DNA of 64,000 bases from Ectopseudomonas composti (GTDB taxonomy: Bacteria > Pseudomonadota > Gammaproteobacteria > Pseudomonadales > Pseudomonadaceae), in the NCBI RefSeq assembly GCF_001567565.1, contig NZ_LSSW01000002.1, positions 62,001-126,000 on the forward strand, written 5' to 3'. Under the pieces are notes generated by a model, which was not told the origin of the DNA, did not search any database, and saw nothing but the letters and a program-made list of their open reading frames with translations. The position numbers and the translations under genes were made by a program. Of the stretch, positions 47,366 through 56,579 are shown in pieces; position 1 is the first letter of the stretch; each line of letters begins with the position of its first letter.

Positions 47366-48859
47366 ATGACTAGCCTGACTCGTGCCGACTGGGAACAGCG
47401 TGCCAAGACCCTGACCATCGAAACGCGTGCGTTCGTACATGGTGAGTACCGTGCCGCCGCGTCCGGCGCCACCTTCGAATGCATCAGCCCGGTCGATGGC
47501 CGCTTGCTCGGCCTGGTGGCCAGCTGTGACCAGGCCGACGCCGACCTGGCGGTCAAGGACGCCCGCGCCACCTTCGACTCTGGCGTGTGGTCACGCATGG
47601 CGCCGGCCCAGCGCAAGAAGGTGATGATCCGTTTTGCTGCGCTGATCGAGCAGCATGGCGAAGAGCTGGCTCTGCTGGAAACCCTGGACATGGGCAAGCC
47701 GATCAGCGATTCGCTGAGCATCGACGTCAGCAGCGCGGCCAATGCCATTCGCTGGAGCGGCGAGGCCATCGACAAGGTCTATGACGAAGTCGCCGCCACG
47801 CCGCATGACCAGCTCGGGCTGGTTACCCGCGAGCCGGTGGGTGTGGTCGCCGCCATCGTGCCGTGGAACTTCCCGCTGCTGATGTCCTGCTGGAAGCTCG
47901 GCCCGGCGCTGGCCACCGGTAACTCGATCATCCTCAAGCCGTCCGAGAAATCGCCGCTGACCGGCATCCGTGTCGCCCAGCTGGCCATCGAGGCGGGTAT
48001 TCCGGCGGGCGTATTCAACGTGCTGCCTGGCTTCGGCCACACCGTGGGCAAGGCTCTGGCCCTGCACATGGACGTCGACACCCTGGTGTTCACCGGGTCG
48101 ACCAAGATCGCCAAGCAACTGATGGTTTACGCCGGCGAGTCGAACATGAAGCGCGTCTGGCTGGAAGCCGGCGGCAAGAGCCCGAACATCGTCTTCGCCG
48201 ACGCGCCGGACCTGCAGGCCGCAGCCGAGTCAGCCGCCAGCGCCATCGCCTTCAACCAGGGCGAAGTGTGCACCGCCGGCTCGCGCCTGCTGGTGGAAAA
48301 CAGCATCAAGGACCAGTTCGTGCCCATGGTGGTCGAGGCGATCAAGGCCTGGAAACCGGGCAACCCGCTGGACCCGGCGACCACCGTTGGCGCGCTGGTC
48401 GACACCACGCAGATGAACAACGTGCTGAGCTACATCCAGGCTGGCCATGACGATGGCGCCAAGCTGGTGGCCGGCGGCAAGCGAGTGCTGGAAGAGAGCG
48501 GCGGCACCTACGTCGAGCCGACCATCTTCGACGGTGTGAACAACGCCATGCGCATCGCCAAGGAAGAGATCTTCGGCCCGGTGCTGTCGGTGATCGGTTT
48601 CGACAATCAGGACGAAGCCATCGCCATCGCCAACGACACCGTCTACGGCCTGGCCGCAGCGGTATGGACCAGCAATCTGTCGCGCGCCCACCTGGTCGGC
48701 AAGGCGCTGCGCGCCGGCAGTGTGTGGATCAACCAGTATGACGGCGGCGACATGACCGCACCGTTCGGTGGCTTCAAGCAGTCCGGTAACGGCCGCGACA
48801 AGTCGCTGCATGCGTTCGACAAGTACACCGAGCTGAAGTCCACCTGGATCAAGCTGTAA
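47366..48859 (+). CDS. kauB: Aminobutyraldehyde dehydrogenase of polyamine/agmatine catabolism (KauB/PuuC type)
   Basis: A 497-residue aldehyde dehydrogenase with E267 (VWLEAGGKSPN) and C302 (NQGEVCTAGSRL). Its N-terminus (LTRADWEQRAKTLTIETRAF) matches the Pseudomonas KauB/PauC enzymes, which oxidise 4-guanidino-, gamma-glutamyl- and 4-aminobutyraldehydes. Together with gabT, gabD and the PuuB-like oxidase it forms a polyamine-to-succinate route. A clear hairpin follows. Confidence 0.9.
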   Translation: MTSLTRADWEQRAKTLTIETRAFVHGEYRAAASGATFECISPVDGRLLGLVASCDQADADLAVKDARATFDSGVWSRMAPAQRKKVMIRFAALIEQHGEELALLETLDMGKPISDSLSIDVSSAANAIRWSGEAIDKVYDEVAATPHDQLGLVTREPVGVVAAIVPWNFPLLMSCWKLGPALATGNSIILKPSEKSPLTGIRVAQLAIEAGIPAGVFNVLPGFGHTVGKALALHMDVDTLVFTGSTKIAKQLMVYAGESNMKRVWLEAGGKSPNIVFADAPDLQAAAESAASAIAFNQGEVCTAGSRLLVENSIKDQFVPMVVEAIKAWKPGNPLDPATTVGALVDTTQMNNVLSYIQAGHDDGAKLVAGGKRVLEESGGTYVEPTIFDGVNNAMRIAKEEIFGPVLSVIGFDNQDEAIAIANDTVYGLAAAVWTSNLSRAHLVGKALRAGSVWINQYDGGDMTAPFGGFKQSGNGRDKSLHAFDKYTELKSTWIKL

Positions 48860-48986
48860 GGATAGCGGGGCGATCTACTGGTCGTCGGCCAGGTAATCGG
48901 CTTCCCTCTCCCATTCATGGCAGAGGGGCTGGGGGAGAGGGCCGAGAACGCAGCGACACTACTGGCTATATCGCTCCCGAAACCTG

Positions 48987-49015
48987 CGGCCGGGCTCCCT
49001 TAGGGAGTCCGGCCG
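48987..49015 (+). terminator. Terminator after kauB
   Basis: A long stem: CGGCCGG with GCTCCCT on the left pairs with AGGGAGT and CCGGCCG on the right around one base, followed by TTGTCTTTG. The real loop must be larger than one base. Confidence 0.75.
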
Positions 49016-49053
49016 TTGTCTTTGCAGCCGCTCGTCAACCAAGGAATTTGGCA

Positions 49054-50211
49054 ATGCGTTGGGGCACCTATTTCGCCGTCTGCTCGGCAGTCATCAGCAT
49101 CGGTCTGGCACTGGGCGTGACCATGCCACTGGTCTCGTTGCGCCTGGAAAGCTGGGGCTACGACTCCTTCGCCATCGGCGTGATGGCGGCGACTCCGGCC
49201 GTCGGCGTGCTGCTCGGCGCCTTGCTGGCCGGTCGCCTGGCGGCGCGCTTCGGCACCACCGTGCTGATGCAGCTGTGCCTGCTGCTGGGCGCACTGTCGG
49301 TAGCGGGGCTGGCGCTGGTGCAGAACTACGCGGTGTGGGTCGGCCTGCGCCTGTTCATCGGTGTGGCCCTGACCGTGGTGTTCATCCTTGGCGAAAGCTG
49401 GATCAACCAGCTGGCGGTGGAGAAGTGGCGCGGTCGGCTGGTGGCGCTGTACGGCACCGGTTATGCCCTCAGCCAGCTCAGTGGACCGTTGTTGCTGACG
49501 GCGCTCGGTACGGCCACCGACGCCGGTTTCTGGACGGGCGTATGCCTTTTGATCGGCGGCTCGCTGATTCTGCTCGGGCGCAGTGGCGCACCCCAGGTGG
49601 ACGCGCACAGCGCTTCGGGGCGCGGGTTGCTGGTGTTCTGCCGCAAGCTGCCGGCGATTGCCTGGGCGGTGATGCTGTTCGCTGCCTTCGAAGCCATGAT
49701 GCTGACCCTGCTGCCGGTCTATGGCCTGCGTCAGGGTTTCACCCAGGAGGTGGCGCTGTTCATGGTCAGCGTGGTGGTGGTCGGCGATGCGGTGTTGCAA
49801 CTGCCCATTGGCTGGCTGGCCGACCGCATGTCGCGACAGTTGCTGTTCCGCGCCTGCGGCAGTGTGCTGCTGGTCTCCAGTCTGGCGATTCCGCCGTTGC
49901 TGCATACGCCGATCATCTGGCCGGTGCTGGTGGCCTTCGGGGCCAGTGCGGGCGGTCTGTTCACCCTGTCGCTGATCATGATCGGCGAGCGCTATCGCGA
50001 TGACGAGCTGGTGCGCGCTAATGCCCATGTCGCCCAGCTGTGGGGCCTGGGCTGCCTGATCGGGCCGCTGACCACCGGCGCGGTCAGCCAGTGGCTGAGC
50101 GGCCACGCGCTGCCGCTGCTGATGGCCGTCGGGGCCTTCGTGTTCATCATCCTCGCCAGCCGGCAGGGCGCCTTCAGCGAGATAGAAACGGCGGGTGCGG
50201 CGCGCTCCTGA
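49054..50211 (+). CDS. MFS transporter, YcaD-like
   Basis: A 385-residue major facilitator protein with 12 predicted membrane helices. The loop 2-3 region GRLAARFGTTVLMQ and the loop 8-9 counterpart GWLADRMSRQLLFRACG are visible. The ATG at 49054 has AAGGAA seven bases upstream; a TTG two codons earlier is also in frame. The pattern is closest to the YcaD subfamily, with unknown substrate. It converges with the MocR gene. Confidence 0.88.
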   Translation: MRWGTYFAVCSAVISIGLALGVTMPLVSLRLESWGYDSFAIGVMAATPAVGVLLGALLAGRLAARFGTTVLMQLCLLLGALSVAGLALVQNYAVWVGLRLFIGVALTVVFILGESWINQLAVEKWRGRLVALYGTGYALSQLSGPLLLTALGTATDAGFWTGVCLLIGGSLILLGRSGAPQVDAHSASGRGLLVFCRKLPAIAWAVMLFAAFEAMMLTLLPVYGLRQGFTQEVALFMVSVVVVGDAVLQLPIGWLADRMSRQLLFRACGSVLLVSSLAIPPLLHTPIIWPVLVAFGASAGGLFTLSLIMIGERYRDDELVRANAHVAQLWGLGCLIGPLTTGAVSQWLSGHALPLLMAVGAFVFIILASRQGAFSEIETAGAARS

Positions 50212-50217
50212 CGCGGT

Positions 50218-51672
50218 TCAGCGCCACTGCCCGAGGTCCTGCGTCTGCTGCAGGTCGGCCTCTTCGATCAGCTCGGCGATGGTCGCGCCGATCTGCTTCA
50301 CCGCCGCCTCGATCACTTCGCTCGGCGGTTCGGCGTAGTTGAGGCGGATGCAGTTACGGTATTTGCCCGCCGCAGAGAAGATGCTGCCCGGCGCGATCTG
50401 AATCTTGTGCGGCAGCAGGGCGCGATTGAGCTTCAGGCTGTCGAAACCCTGCGGCATCTCCACCCACAGCATGAAGCTGCCCTGCGGGCGACTGACCCGC
50501 GTGCCGGCCGGGAAGTAGCGGCTGACCCAATCCACCATCAGGTCGCGGCTGCGCAGGTACTGCGCGCGCATTCGCCGCAGGTGCGGTTCGTAGTGCCCGT
50601 CCTTGAGGTACTCGGCGATGGCCAGCTGCGGCAGTTGCGCGGTGCTGCCGGTGCCCAGGTACTTCATGTGCACCACCTGCTCCAGATAACGCCCGGGGGC
50701 GATCCAGCCGACCCGCAGGCCCGGCGCCAGAGTCTTGGAGAACGAGCTGCAGAACAGCACGCGGCCGTCCTCATCGAAGGACTTGATGCTGCGCGGGCGC
50801 GGGTAACTGTAGGCGAGGTCGGCGTAGACATCGTCCTCGATGATGGCCACGTCGAAGCGCTGCGCCAGAGCCACCAGTGCGCGCTTGTTGGCGTCGGGCA
50901 TGATGTAGCCGAGCGGATTGTTGCAGTTCGGGGTGAGCTGGATGGCCTTGATCGGCCACTGTTCCAGGGCCATTTCCAGGGCGTCGAGGTTGATCCCGGT
51001 GAGTGGATCGGTGGGCAGTTCCAGGGCCTTCATGCCGAAGCCCTTGAGCGCCTGCATCACGCCATGGAAGCTCGGCGAGTCGACCGCGACGATATCGCCG
51101 GGCTGGCAAATGGCACGTACCGCGGCCGACAGCGCCTCGTGACAGCCGGTGGTGATCACCAGGTCCTCGGCGGCCAGCCGGCAGCCAGAGTCGAGCATCA
51201 GCCGGGCGATCTGCTCGCGCAGGCGGATATCGCCACGAATACCGCCGTAGGTGAGCACGTCCGGATCCTGCCGGCGCGCCTGACGCGACAGGTTGCGCAG
51301 CAGCGGTTTCAGCGTTGGGCCGCCTATGTCCGGGCGACCGCGACCCAGCTGCAGTATGTCGTGCTGCGGTGAGCTGCTGATCAGCTCCAGCACGTGGTCC
51401 CACTGCGATACCTCGACCGGCCGCTGCGCTGCCCGGCTGATCTGCGGCAGTGCGGGCATCTGTCGCCCCAGCGGTACGAAGTAGCCGGACTTCGGCCGTG
51501 GCGAGGCCAGGCCCATGTCCTCCAGATGGCGGTAGGCCTGCTGCACCGTGCTGAGGCTGACGCCATGCTCCTGGCTGAGGCTGCGTACCGACGGTAGGCG
51601 GTCGCCAGGGCGGTACAGCCCCTGCTCGATGCGGGTGCCGAGCAGCTCGGCCAGGTTCAGATAGAGCGTCAT
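50218..51672 (-). CDS. MocR-type GntR regulator with aminotransferase-like domain
   Basis: A 484-residue fusion of an N-terminal GntR winged helix (LYRPGDRLPSVRSLSQEHGV, residues about 19-38) and a fold-type I aminotransferase domain with the PLP lysine in SSFSKTLAPGLRVGW. Such MocR proteins usually regulate an adjacent divergent gene in response to PLP or amino acids. The divergent gene here encodes a DUF1127 protein, and three copies of an ATCTGT-type motif lie between them. Confidence 0.9.
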   Translation of the reverse strand: MTLYLNLAELLGTRIEQGLYRPGDRLPSVRSLSQEHGVSLSTVQQAYRHLEDMGLASPRPKSGYFVPLGRQMPALPQISRAAQRPVEVSQWDHVLELISSSPQHDILQLGRGRPDIGGPTLKPLLRNLSRQARRQDPDVLTYGGIRGDIRLREQIARLMLDSGCRLAAEDLVITTGCHEALSAAVRAICQPGDIVAVDSPSFHGVMQALKGFGMKALELPTDPLTGINLDALEMALEQWPIKAIQLTPNCNNPLGYIMPDANKRALVALAQRFDVAIIEDDVYADLAYSYPRPRSIKSFDEDGRVLFCSSFSKTLAPGLRVGWIAPGRYLEQVVHMKYLGTGSTAQLPQLAIAEYLKDGHYEPHLRRMRAQYLRSRDLMVDWVSRYFPAGTRVSRPQGSFMLWVEMPQGFDSLKLNRALLPHKIQIAPGSIFSAAGKYRNCIRLNYAEPPSEVIEAAVKQIGATIAELIEEADLQQTQDLGQWR

Positions 51673-51710
51673 GACAGTCGTCCGGTTGGCGTGGGGTATG
51701 TGAGCTTGGA

Positions 51711-51798
51711 CCAGTACAGATCAGTGCGAAAATTCCCATTCAGGGAAAAAAAGCGAAATCTGTATGGGGTTAATAAGAGTTTTTTGGATCTGTCATGG
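51711..51798. promoter_or_regulatory. Triple ATCTGT-type motif between MocR and DUF1127 genes
   Basis: GATCTGTACTGG (complement of 51711-51722), ATCTGTATGG (51758-51767) and GATCTGTCATGG (51787-51798). One copy faces the MocR gene and two face the DUF1127 gene, with the last two 30 bases apart. This is a likely MocR autoregulatory operator. Confidence 0.6.
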
Positions 51799-51854
51799 CT
51801 TTTCTGCTGACGGCATTCTGATCTCCCATGACAGAAGGCTAGGGGAGCGCAAAG

Positions 51855-52079
51855 ATGACTGGGTTCAGCAAGACAGATTTTGCCGCAGCGGGTGAGCTTG
51901 TACGGGGCGCGACAGGGCAGGGCGAAGCTCGCTACTTCGGGCGCGACTGGCCGGCCTTCTGGCGGCGCCTGAACACCCGCCGTGTGCTGCTCAAGCTCAA
52001 CGACCAGCAACTGCGCGACATCGGCCTCAGCCGCGCGCAGGCCGAGCGCGAGGCGAACCTGCCGTTCTGGAAGTTGTAG
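51855..52079 (+). CDS. DUF1127 small protein
   Basis: A 74-residue basic protein with the C-terminal DUF1127 motif (VLLKLNDQQLRDIGLSRAQA). Small DUF1127 proteins occur widely in proteobacteria, some linked to RNA turnover and phosphate or carbon regulation; the role here is unknown. It is divergent from the MocR regulator. Its stop codon lies inside a repeat. Confidence 0.88.
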   Translation: MTGFSKTDFAAAGELVRGATGQGEARYFGRDWPAFWRRLNTRRVLLKLNDQQLRDIGLSRAQAEREANLPFWKL

Positions 52080-52147
52080 CCCGGAAGCAAGCCGGGTTGC
52101 GTCGCTGCATCGCCTGCGTAGGAGCGGCTTCAGCCGCGAATCCCTAC
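52076..52147. repeat. REP elements filling the DUF1127 / oxidase convergent gap
   Basis: Two REP types: GTAGCCCGGAAGCAAGCCGG at 52076-52095 and GTAGGAGCGGCTTCAGCCGC followed by GAATCCCTAC at 52118-52147. The TAG stop of the DUF1127 gene is in the first bases of the left element, and the TAG stop of the minus-strand oxidase gene (52144-52146) is in the last bases of the right element. Confidence 0.75.
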
Positions 52148-53457
52148 AGCAGCTCTTTCAGCCGGTGCCAGGCCATGCCCAGCGCCAGCAGTGGCGAGCG
52201 CAGGTGCTTGCCGCCAGGGAAGGTCATGTGCGGCACCTGAGCGAACAGCTCGAAACCGCTGCTTTCCTGGCCGGCGATGGCCTCGGCGAGCAGCTTGCCG
52301 GCCAGGTGCGTGGCGTTGACGCCGTGGCCGGCATACGCCTGGGCGTGGAACACGTTGGGCTGCTCCTTGAGTCGGCCGATCTGCGGCAGGCGGTTGGCGC
52401 CGATGCCGATCATGCCGCCCCACTGGTAGTCGATGCGCACGTCGGCCAGCTGCGGGAAGACCTTGAGCATCTTCGGTCTCATGTAGCCGGCGATATCGGC
52501 CGGATCACGCCCGGAATAGTGGCAGGCGCCGCCGAACAGCAGGCGCCGGTCGGCGGAGAGGCGGTAGTAGTCCACCGTCACGCGCTGGTCGCACAGCGCC
52601 ATGTTCTGCGGGATCAGTTGGCGCGCCTGCGCTTCGGAGAGCTGTTCGGTAGCGATGACGTAGCTGCCGGCCGGGAGCACCTTGCCGCTGAGGGTCGGGT
52701 TGAGGCCACTGATATAGGCGTTGCAGGCCAGCACCAGGTACTTGGCGCGCACCTGGCCATTGGCGGTGTGCACGCGCACCTCGCTGCCGTAGTCGATGCG
52801 GGTCACCGCTGACTCTTCGAACAGCTGTACGCCCAGCGACTGGGCGGCGGCGGCTTCACCGAGCGCCAGGTTGAGTGGGTGCAGGTGGCCCGAGCCCATG
52901 TCGATCATGGCGCCGTGATAGTTGTCTGAGCCGACCACCTCATGAATGCGCTCCTTCGGCAGCATGCGCAGCTCGTGACGATAGCCGAGGCTCTCCAGCT
53001 CGGCCTTGTCTTCGGCGAAGCCCTCCAGATGCGCCGGCTTGTTGGCCAGGTCGCAGTAGCCCCAGGTCAGGTCGCAGTCGATCTGAAAGCGCTCGACGCG
53101 CTCGCGCACGATCTCCACTGCCTCCAGGCCCATCAGCTTGAACTGGCGCACGCCGTCCTTGCCCACCACCGATTCGAACTGCTCGACATCATGGCCGACG
53201 CCGCGAATCAGTTGCCCACCGTTGCGGCCGCTGGCGCCCCAGCCGATCTGGCGTGCTTCCAGCAGCGCCACCGACAGGCCTTTCTGGGCCAGCTCGATGG
53301 CCGTGTTCAGGCCGCTGAAACCGCCACCGACGATGCACACGTCCACCTGCAGCTCACCACCCAGGGGTGGGTAGGCCTGCTGGCGGTTGACGCTGGCGGC
53401 GTAGTAGGAGGCGGCATGCTGCGGGCTGTGGACGGGCTGTTGAACGCGGGCGTTCAT
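52144..53457 (-). CDS. FAD-dependent oxidase, gamma-glutamylputrescine oxidase-like (PuuB/PauB)
   Basis: A 437-residue DAO-family flavoenzyme. The dinucleotide-binding motif VDVCIVGGGFSGLNTAIELA starts near residue 38; SGRNGGQLIRGVGHDVEQ and, near the C-terminus, MIGIGANRLPQIGRL with AYAGHGVNATHLAG follow. It matches the PuuB/PauB oxidases that deaminate gamma-glutamylated polyamines in Pseudomonas. The Met at 53457 is chosen; only a weak AGGAT lies upstream. The frame is open further upstream without coding features. Confidence 0.88.
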   Translation of the reverse strand: MNARVQQPVHSPQHAASYYAASVNRQQAYPPLGGELQVDVCIVGGGFSGLNTAIELAQKGLSVALLEARQIGWGASGRNGGQLIRGVGHDVEQFESVVGKDGVRQFKLMGLEAVEIVRERVERFQIDCDLTWGYCDLANKPAHLEGFAEDKAELESLGYRHELRMLPKERIHEVVGSDNYHGAMIDMGSGHLHPLNLALGEAAAAQSLGVQLFEESAVTRIDYGSEVRVHTANGQVRAKYLVLACNAYISGLNPTLSGKVLPAGSYVIATEQLSEAQARQLIPQNMALCDQRVTVDYYRLSADRRLLFGGACHYSGRDPADIAGYMRPKMLKVFPQLADVRIDYQWGGMIGIGANRLPQIGRLKEQPNVFHAQAYAGHGVNATHLAGKLLAEAIAGQESSGFELFAQVPHMTFPGGKHLRSPLLALGMAWHRLKELL

Positions 53458-53588
53458 GTGCGAAATCCTGATTTCGTTGTGTGGAAAATTCAACGCAGGA
53501 TAAGCGCGTGATCCGTCCGACGCCAAGAGACAAGGAGAAAAAAGCCTGCTGCGACTGCTTGTGCATGTGGCCTGCCGGCGCTGAAACA

Positions 53589-53637
53589 CCTCCCACATGC
53601 AGCGCCACGGCATTGTGGGAGGAGCTTTAGCCGCGAC
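53589..53637. repeat. REP-type inverted repeat
   Basis: CCTCCCACA (53589-53597) and TGTGGGAGG (53614-53622), the latter extending as AGCTTTAGCCGCGAC. It lies between the divergent oxidase and YkgJ-like genes. Confidence 0.7.
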
Positions 53638-53707
53638 CAGACAGATCGCATTGCATTCGGGCCTGCGTGGCGCAGTAAACTGCCGCCTTCGCCTCAGGAC
53701 GACACCG

Positions 53708-54061
53708 ATGAGTTGCACCGACCGCAAGATCGACTACCTGCGCCGGCAGATTCCGCGCTTCGACTGCATACCTGGCTGTCACGACTGCTGCGGGCCGGTT
53801 ACGGCGTCGTCCGAGGAGCTGGCGCGCCTGCCGGTCAAGAGCGATGCCGAACATGATGCGGCGCTCGCCGAGTACAACTGCGTACACCTGGGGCCCAATG
53901 GCTGCGAGGTCTATGACCAGCGTCCGCTGATCTGCCGCCTGTTCGGCACTACGCCAAAGCTGCCCTGCCCGCATGGCCGTGGACCTGAGCAGCCCATCGA
54001 GCCGGCAGTGGAGCGTCAGGTGCACCGCCTGATCGCCAGCACGCGCCAGCGGCTGGTGTAA
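53708..54061 (+). CDS. YkgJ-family cysteine-cluster protein
   Basis: A 117-residue protein with the CxxCxxCC-type zinc or iron binding cluster: CIPGCHDCCGP, then CVHLGPNGCEVYDQRPLICRLFG. The family is called YkgJ/UPF0153; its function is unknown. The ATG at 53708 follows an AGGA; longer frames upstream run through a REP element and are unlikely. Confidence 0.88.
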   Translation: MSCTDRKIDYLRRQIPRFDCIPGCHDCCGPVTASSEELARLPVKSDAEHDAALAEYNCVHLGPNGCEVYDQRPLICRLFGTTPKLPCPHGRGPEQPIEPAVERQVHRLIASTRQRLV

Positions 54062-54077
54062 ACGCCCCGCCTAGCGC

Positions 54078-54566
54078 TCACTCCGGCACCGGCAGCGCCA
54101 GGCTCTCCTTCACCTCTTCCATGACGATATAGCTCTTCGATTCGCGCACGTGCGGCAGCTTGAGCAGGATGTCGCCGAGCAGCTTGCGGTAGCTGGCCAT
54201 CTCGTTGATGCGCGCCTTCACCAGGTAGTCGAAGTCGCCGGACACGAGGTGGCATTCCAGCACGTGCGGCAGCTTGAGCACGGCGCGGCGGAATTCCTCG
54301 AAGGTGTCGCCGGACTTGTAGTCCAGGCTGATTTCGACGAACACCAGCAGGTTGGCCTTGAGGTGCTGCGGGTTGAGGCGGGCGTGGTAGCCCATGATGA
54401 TGCCCTCGCGCTCCAGGCGGCGTACGCGCTCGGTGCAAGGCGTGGTCGACAGCCCTACGCGCTCGCCCAGCTCGGTGAAGCTGATGCGCCCGTCCTCCTG
54501 CAGGATGCGGAGGATGTTGCGGTCGATCTTGTCCAGTTCACGACGGCTTTGATGCTGGGTTCTCAT
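54078..54566 (-). CDS. dadR: DadR, Lrp/AsnC-family activator of alanine catabolism
   Basis: A 162-residue Lrp-type regulator: helix-turn-helix (RISFTELGERVGLSTTPCTER) and a RAM ligand domain (FVEISLDYKSG..., CHLVSGDFDYLVKARINEM). It is divergent from dadA, the arrangement in which the Lrp protein activates dadAX with L-alanine. The Met at 54566 starts the normal Lrp N-terminus; the much longer open frame on this strand is a shadow of dadA and dadX. Confidence 0.93.
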   Translation of the reverse strand: MRTQHQSRRELDKIDRNILRILQEDGRISFTELGERVGLSTTPCTERVRRLEREGIIMGYHARLNPQHLKANLLVFVEISLDYKSGDTFEEFRRAVLKLPHVLECHLVSGDFDYLVKARINEMASYRKLLGDILLKLPHVRESKSYIVMEEVKESLALPVPE

Positions 54567-54722
54567 GGTGAATCCGCCTCTGTAAAACGGCTTTTTGCCA
54601 AGAATTCTCGCCAAATATAGCCGTGTATATGGTGAAAAGCACTGCACGGCTCTTCCTATACTGCGCCCATCGACAACAATGGCCTGTAACGCACGTGCCT
54701 TGGGCGCGGCGGGGAGAAAAAC
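54567..54722 (+). promoter_or_regulatory. dadR-dadA divergent promoter
   Basis: An AT-richer 156-base gap. TATACT (54657-54662) is a good -10 for dadA. The segment about 54595-54645 is where Lrp-type binding is expected. A GGGGAG ribosome site precedes the dadA ATG. Confidence 0.5.
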
Positions 54723-56021
54723 ATGCGTGTTCTGGTTCTCGGCAGCGGTGTAATTGGTACCGCCAGTGCTTACTACCTCGCCCGTCAGGGTTTCGAGGTG
54801 GTGGTGGTCGACCGTCAGAACGGCCCGGCGTTGGAAACCAGCTTCGCCAACGCCGGCCAGGTGTCTCCCGGCTATGCCTCGCCCTGGGCCGCTCCGGGCG
54901 TGCCGCTGAAGGCCATCAAGTGGTTGCTGCAGAAACACGCCCCGCTGGCGATCAAGGCCACCGGTGACGTCGACCAGTACCTGTGGATGGCGCAGATGCT
55001 GCGCAACTGCACCGCCAGCCGCTATGCGATCAACAAAGAGCGCATGGTGCGCCTGTCCGAGTACAGCCGCGACTGCCTCGACGAGCTGCGTGCCGAGACC
55101 GGCATCGCCTATGAAGGCCGCCAGCTCGGCACCACCCAGTTGTTCCGCACCCAGGCCCAGGTCGATGCCGCCGCCAAGGACATCGCCGTGCTGGAAGCCT
55201 CCGGCGTGCCGTTCGAGCTGCTCGACCGCGACGGCATCGCCCGCGTCGAACCGGCCCTGGCTGGCGTCAAACACAAGCTGGCCGGCGCCCTGCGTCTGCC
55301 CAACGACCAGACTGGCGACTGCCAGATGTTCACCACCAAGCTGGCGGACATGGCCAAGGCGCTGGGCGTCGAATTCCGTTTCGGCCAGAACATCCAACGT
55401 CTGGACGCCGTGGGCGACCGTATCAATGGCGTGTGGATCGATGGCAAGCTGGAAACCGCCGACCGCTACGTGCTGGCTCTCGGCAGCTACAGCCCGCAAC
55501 TGCTCAAGCCGCTGGGCGTGCGCGCTCCGGTCTATCCGCTCAAGGGCTATTCGCTGACCGTGCCGATCGTCAACGCCGAGATGGCGCCGAACTCCACCAT
55601 TCTCGACGAGACCTACAAGGTTGCCATCACCCGTTTCGATGGCCGCATCCGTGTCGGTGGCATGGCCGAGATCGCCGGTTTCGACCTGTCGCTCAACCCG
55701 CGTCGTCGCGAGACCCTGGAGATGATCACCGCCGACCTCTACCCGGAGGGCGGCGACCTGCAGCGCGCCGATTTCTGGACCGGTCTGCGTCCGGCCACGC
55801 CCGATGGCACGCCGATCGTCGGCGCCACCGCGTACCGCAACCTGTTCCTCAATACCGGTCACGGCACCCTGGGCTGGACCATGGCCTGCGGCTCCGGTCG
55901 CCTGCTTGCCGACCTGATGGCCAACAAGCGCCCGCAGATCAGCGCCGACGGCCTGGATATCTCGCGTTATTCGCGCACGGCGCGTGAAGTGCAGGGCGCA
56001 CCGCAGCCGCTGCGCACCTGA
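54723..56021 (+). CDS. dadA: DadA, D-amino acid dehydrogenase small subunit
   Basis: A 432-residue FAD enzyme. The nucleotide motif is [20 protein letters not shown] at residues 2-21; [20 protein letters not shown] and the C-terminal [19 protein letters not shown] are family signatures. It oxidises D-alanine and other D-amino acids to 2-oxo acids, feeding electrons to the respiratory chain. Followed after 39 bases by the RidA gene. Confidence 0.96.
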   Translation: MRVLVLGSGVIGTASAYYLARQGFEVVVVDRQNGPALETSFANAGQVSPGYASPWAAPGVPLKAIKWLLQKHAPLAIKATGDVDQYLWMAQMLRNCTASRYAINKERMVRLSEYSRDCLDELRAETGIAYEGRQLGTTQLFRTQAQVDAAAKDIAVLEASGVPFELLDRDGIARVEPALAGVKHKLAGALRLPNDQTGDCQMFTTKLADMAKALGVEFRFGQNIQRLDAVGDRINGVWIDGKLETADRYVLALGSYSPQLLKPLGVRAPVYPLKGYSLTVPIVNAEMAPNSTILDETYKVAITRFDGRIRVGGMAEIAGFDLSLNPRRRETLEMITADLYPEGGDLQRADFWTGLRPATPDGTPIVGATAYRNLFLNTGHGTLGWTMACGSGRLLADLMANKRPQISADGLDISRYSRTAREVQGAPQPLRT

Positions 56022-56060
56022 TAGCCTTCGCGCTTTCGCAATCCAAGGAGCTTTACCCTT

Positions 56061-56408
56061 ATGTCGATCCAGCGCCTGCATGTGGCCAAACGCTACAGCG
56101 AAGTGGTGATCCACAACGGCACCATCTACCTCGCCGGCCAACTGGCCGATGACTTCGACGGCGACATTCGCGAGCAGACCCGCCAGACCCTGGCCAACAT
56201 CGACAAGATGCTGGCCGAAGGTGGCAGCGACAAGAGCAAGATCCTCTCGCTGACCATCTTCCTCAAGGACATGGCCGACTATGACGGCCTCAACGCCGAG
56301 TACGACGCCTGGGTTGCCGACGGTCATGCGCCGGCCCGTGCCTGCGTCGAGGCGAAGATGTACAAGCCCGAAGTGCTGGTGGAAATGTGTGTGGTGGCTG
56401 CCGTCTGA
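56061..56408 (+). CDS. RidA-family imine/enamine deaminase
   Basis: A 115-residue YjgF/RidA trimeric protein (HNGTIYLAGQLADDF near the start; ARACVEAKMYKPEVLVEM contains the substrate-binding Arg). Downstream of dadA it would hydrolyse the imino acids DadA releases. A strong terminator follows, so dadX may be expressed separately. Confidence 0.93.
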   Translation: MSIQRLHVAKRYSEVVIHNGTIYLAGQLADDFDGDIREQTRQTLANIDKMLAEGGSDKSKILSLTIFLKDMADYDGLNAEYDAWVADGHAPARACVEAKMYKPEVLVEMCVVAAV

Positions 56409-56442
56409 GGCGGCCATCGCCTCTATTTGTGTTGGCTTTTCA

Positions 56443-56468
56443 CCCGGCTCCCCCGCCGGGTTTTTTTT
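56443..56468 (+). terminator. Terminator after the RidA gene
   Basis: CCCGGC, six bases, GCCGGG followed by eight T. A textbook Rho-independent terminator between the RidA gene and dadX. Confidence 0.9.
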
Positions 56469-56488
56469 GAGTGACGACGTACCTGCAT

Positions 56489-56548
56489 GTAGCCCGGATG
56501 CAATCCGCGAGCCTCTGCCGGAATGGCCCCGGATTACATCCGGGCTAC
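56489..56548. repeat. REP-type inverted repeat before dadX
   Basis: GTAGCCCGGATGCAATCCG (56489-56507) and CGGATTACATCCGGGCTAC (56530-56548) face each other; 22 bases separate them. This is another REP doublet, placed 31 bases before dadX. Confidence 0.8.
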
Positions 56549-56579
56549 CCAAAAATGAACGATTGAGAAATAGCGAACC

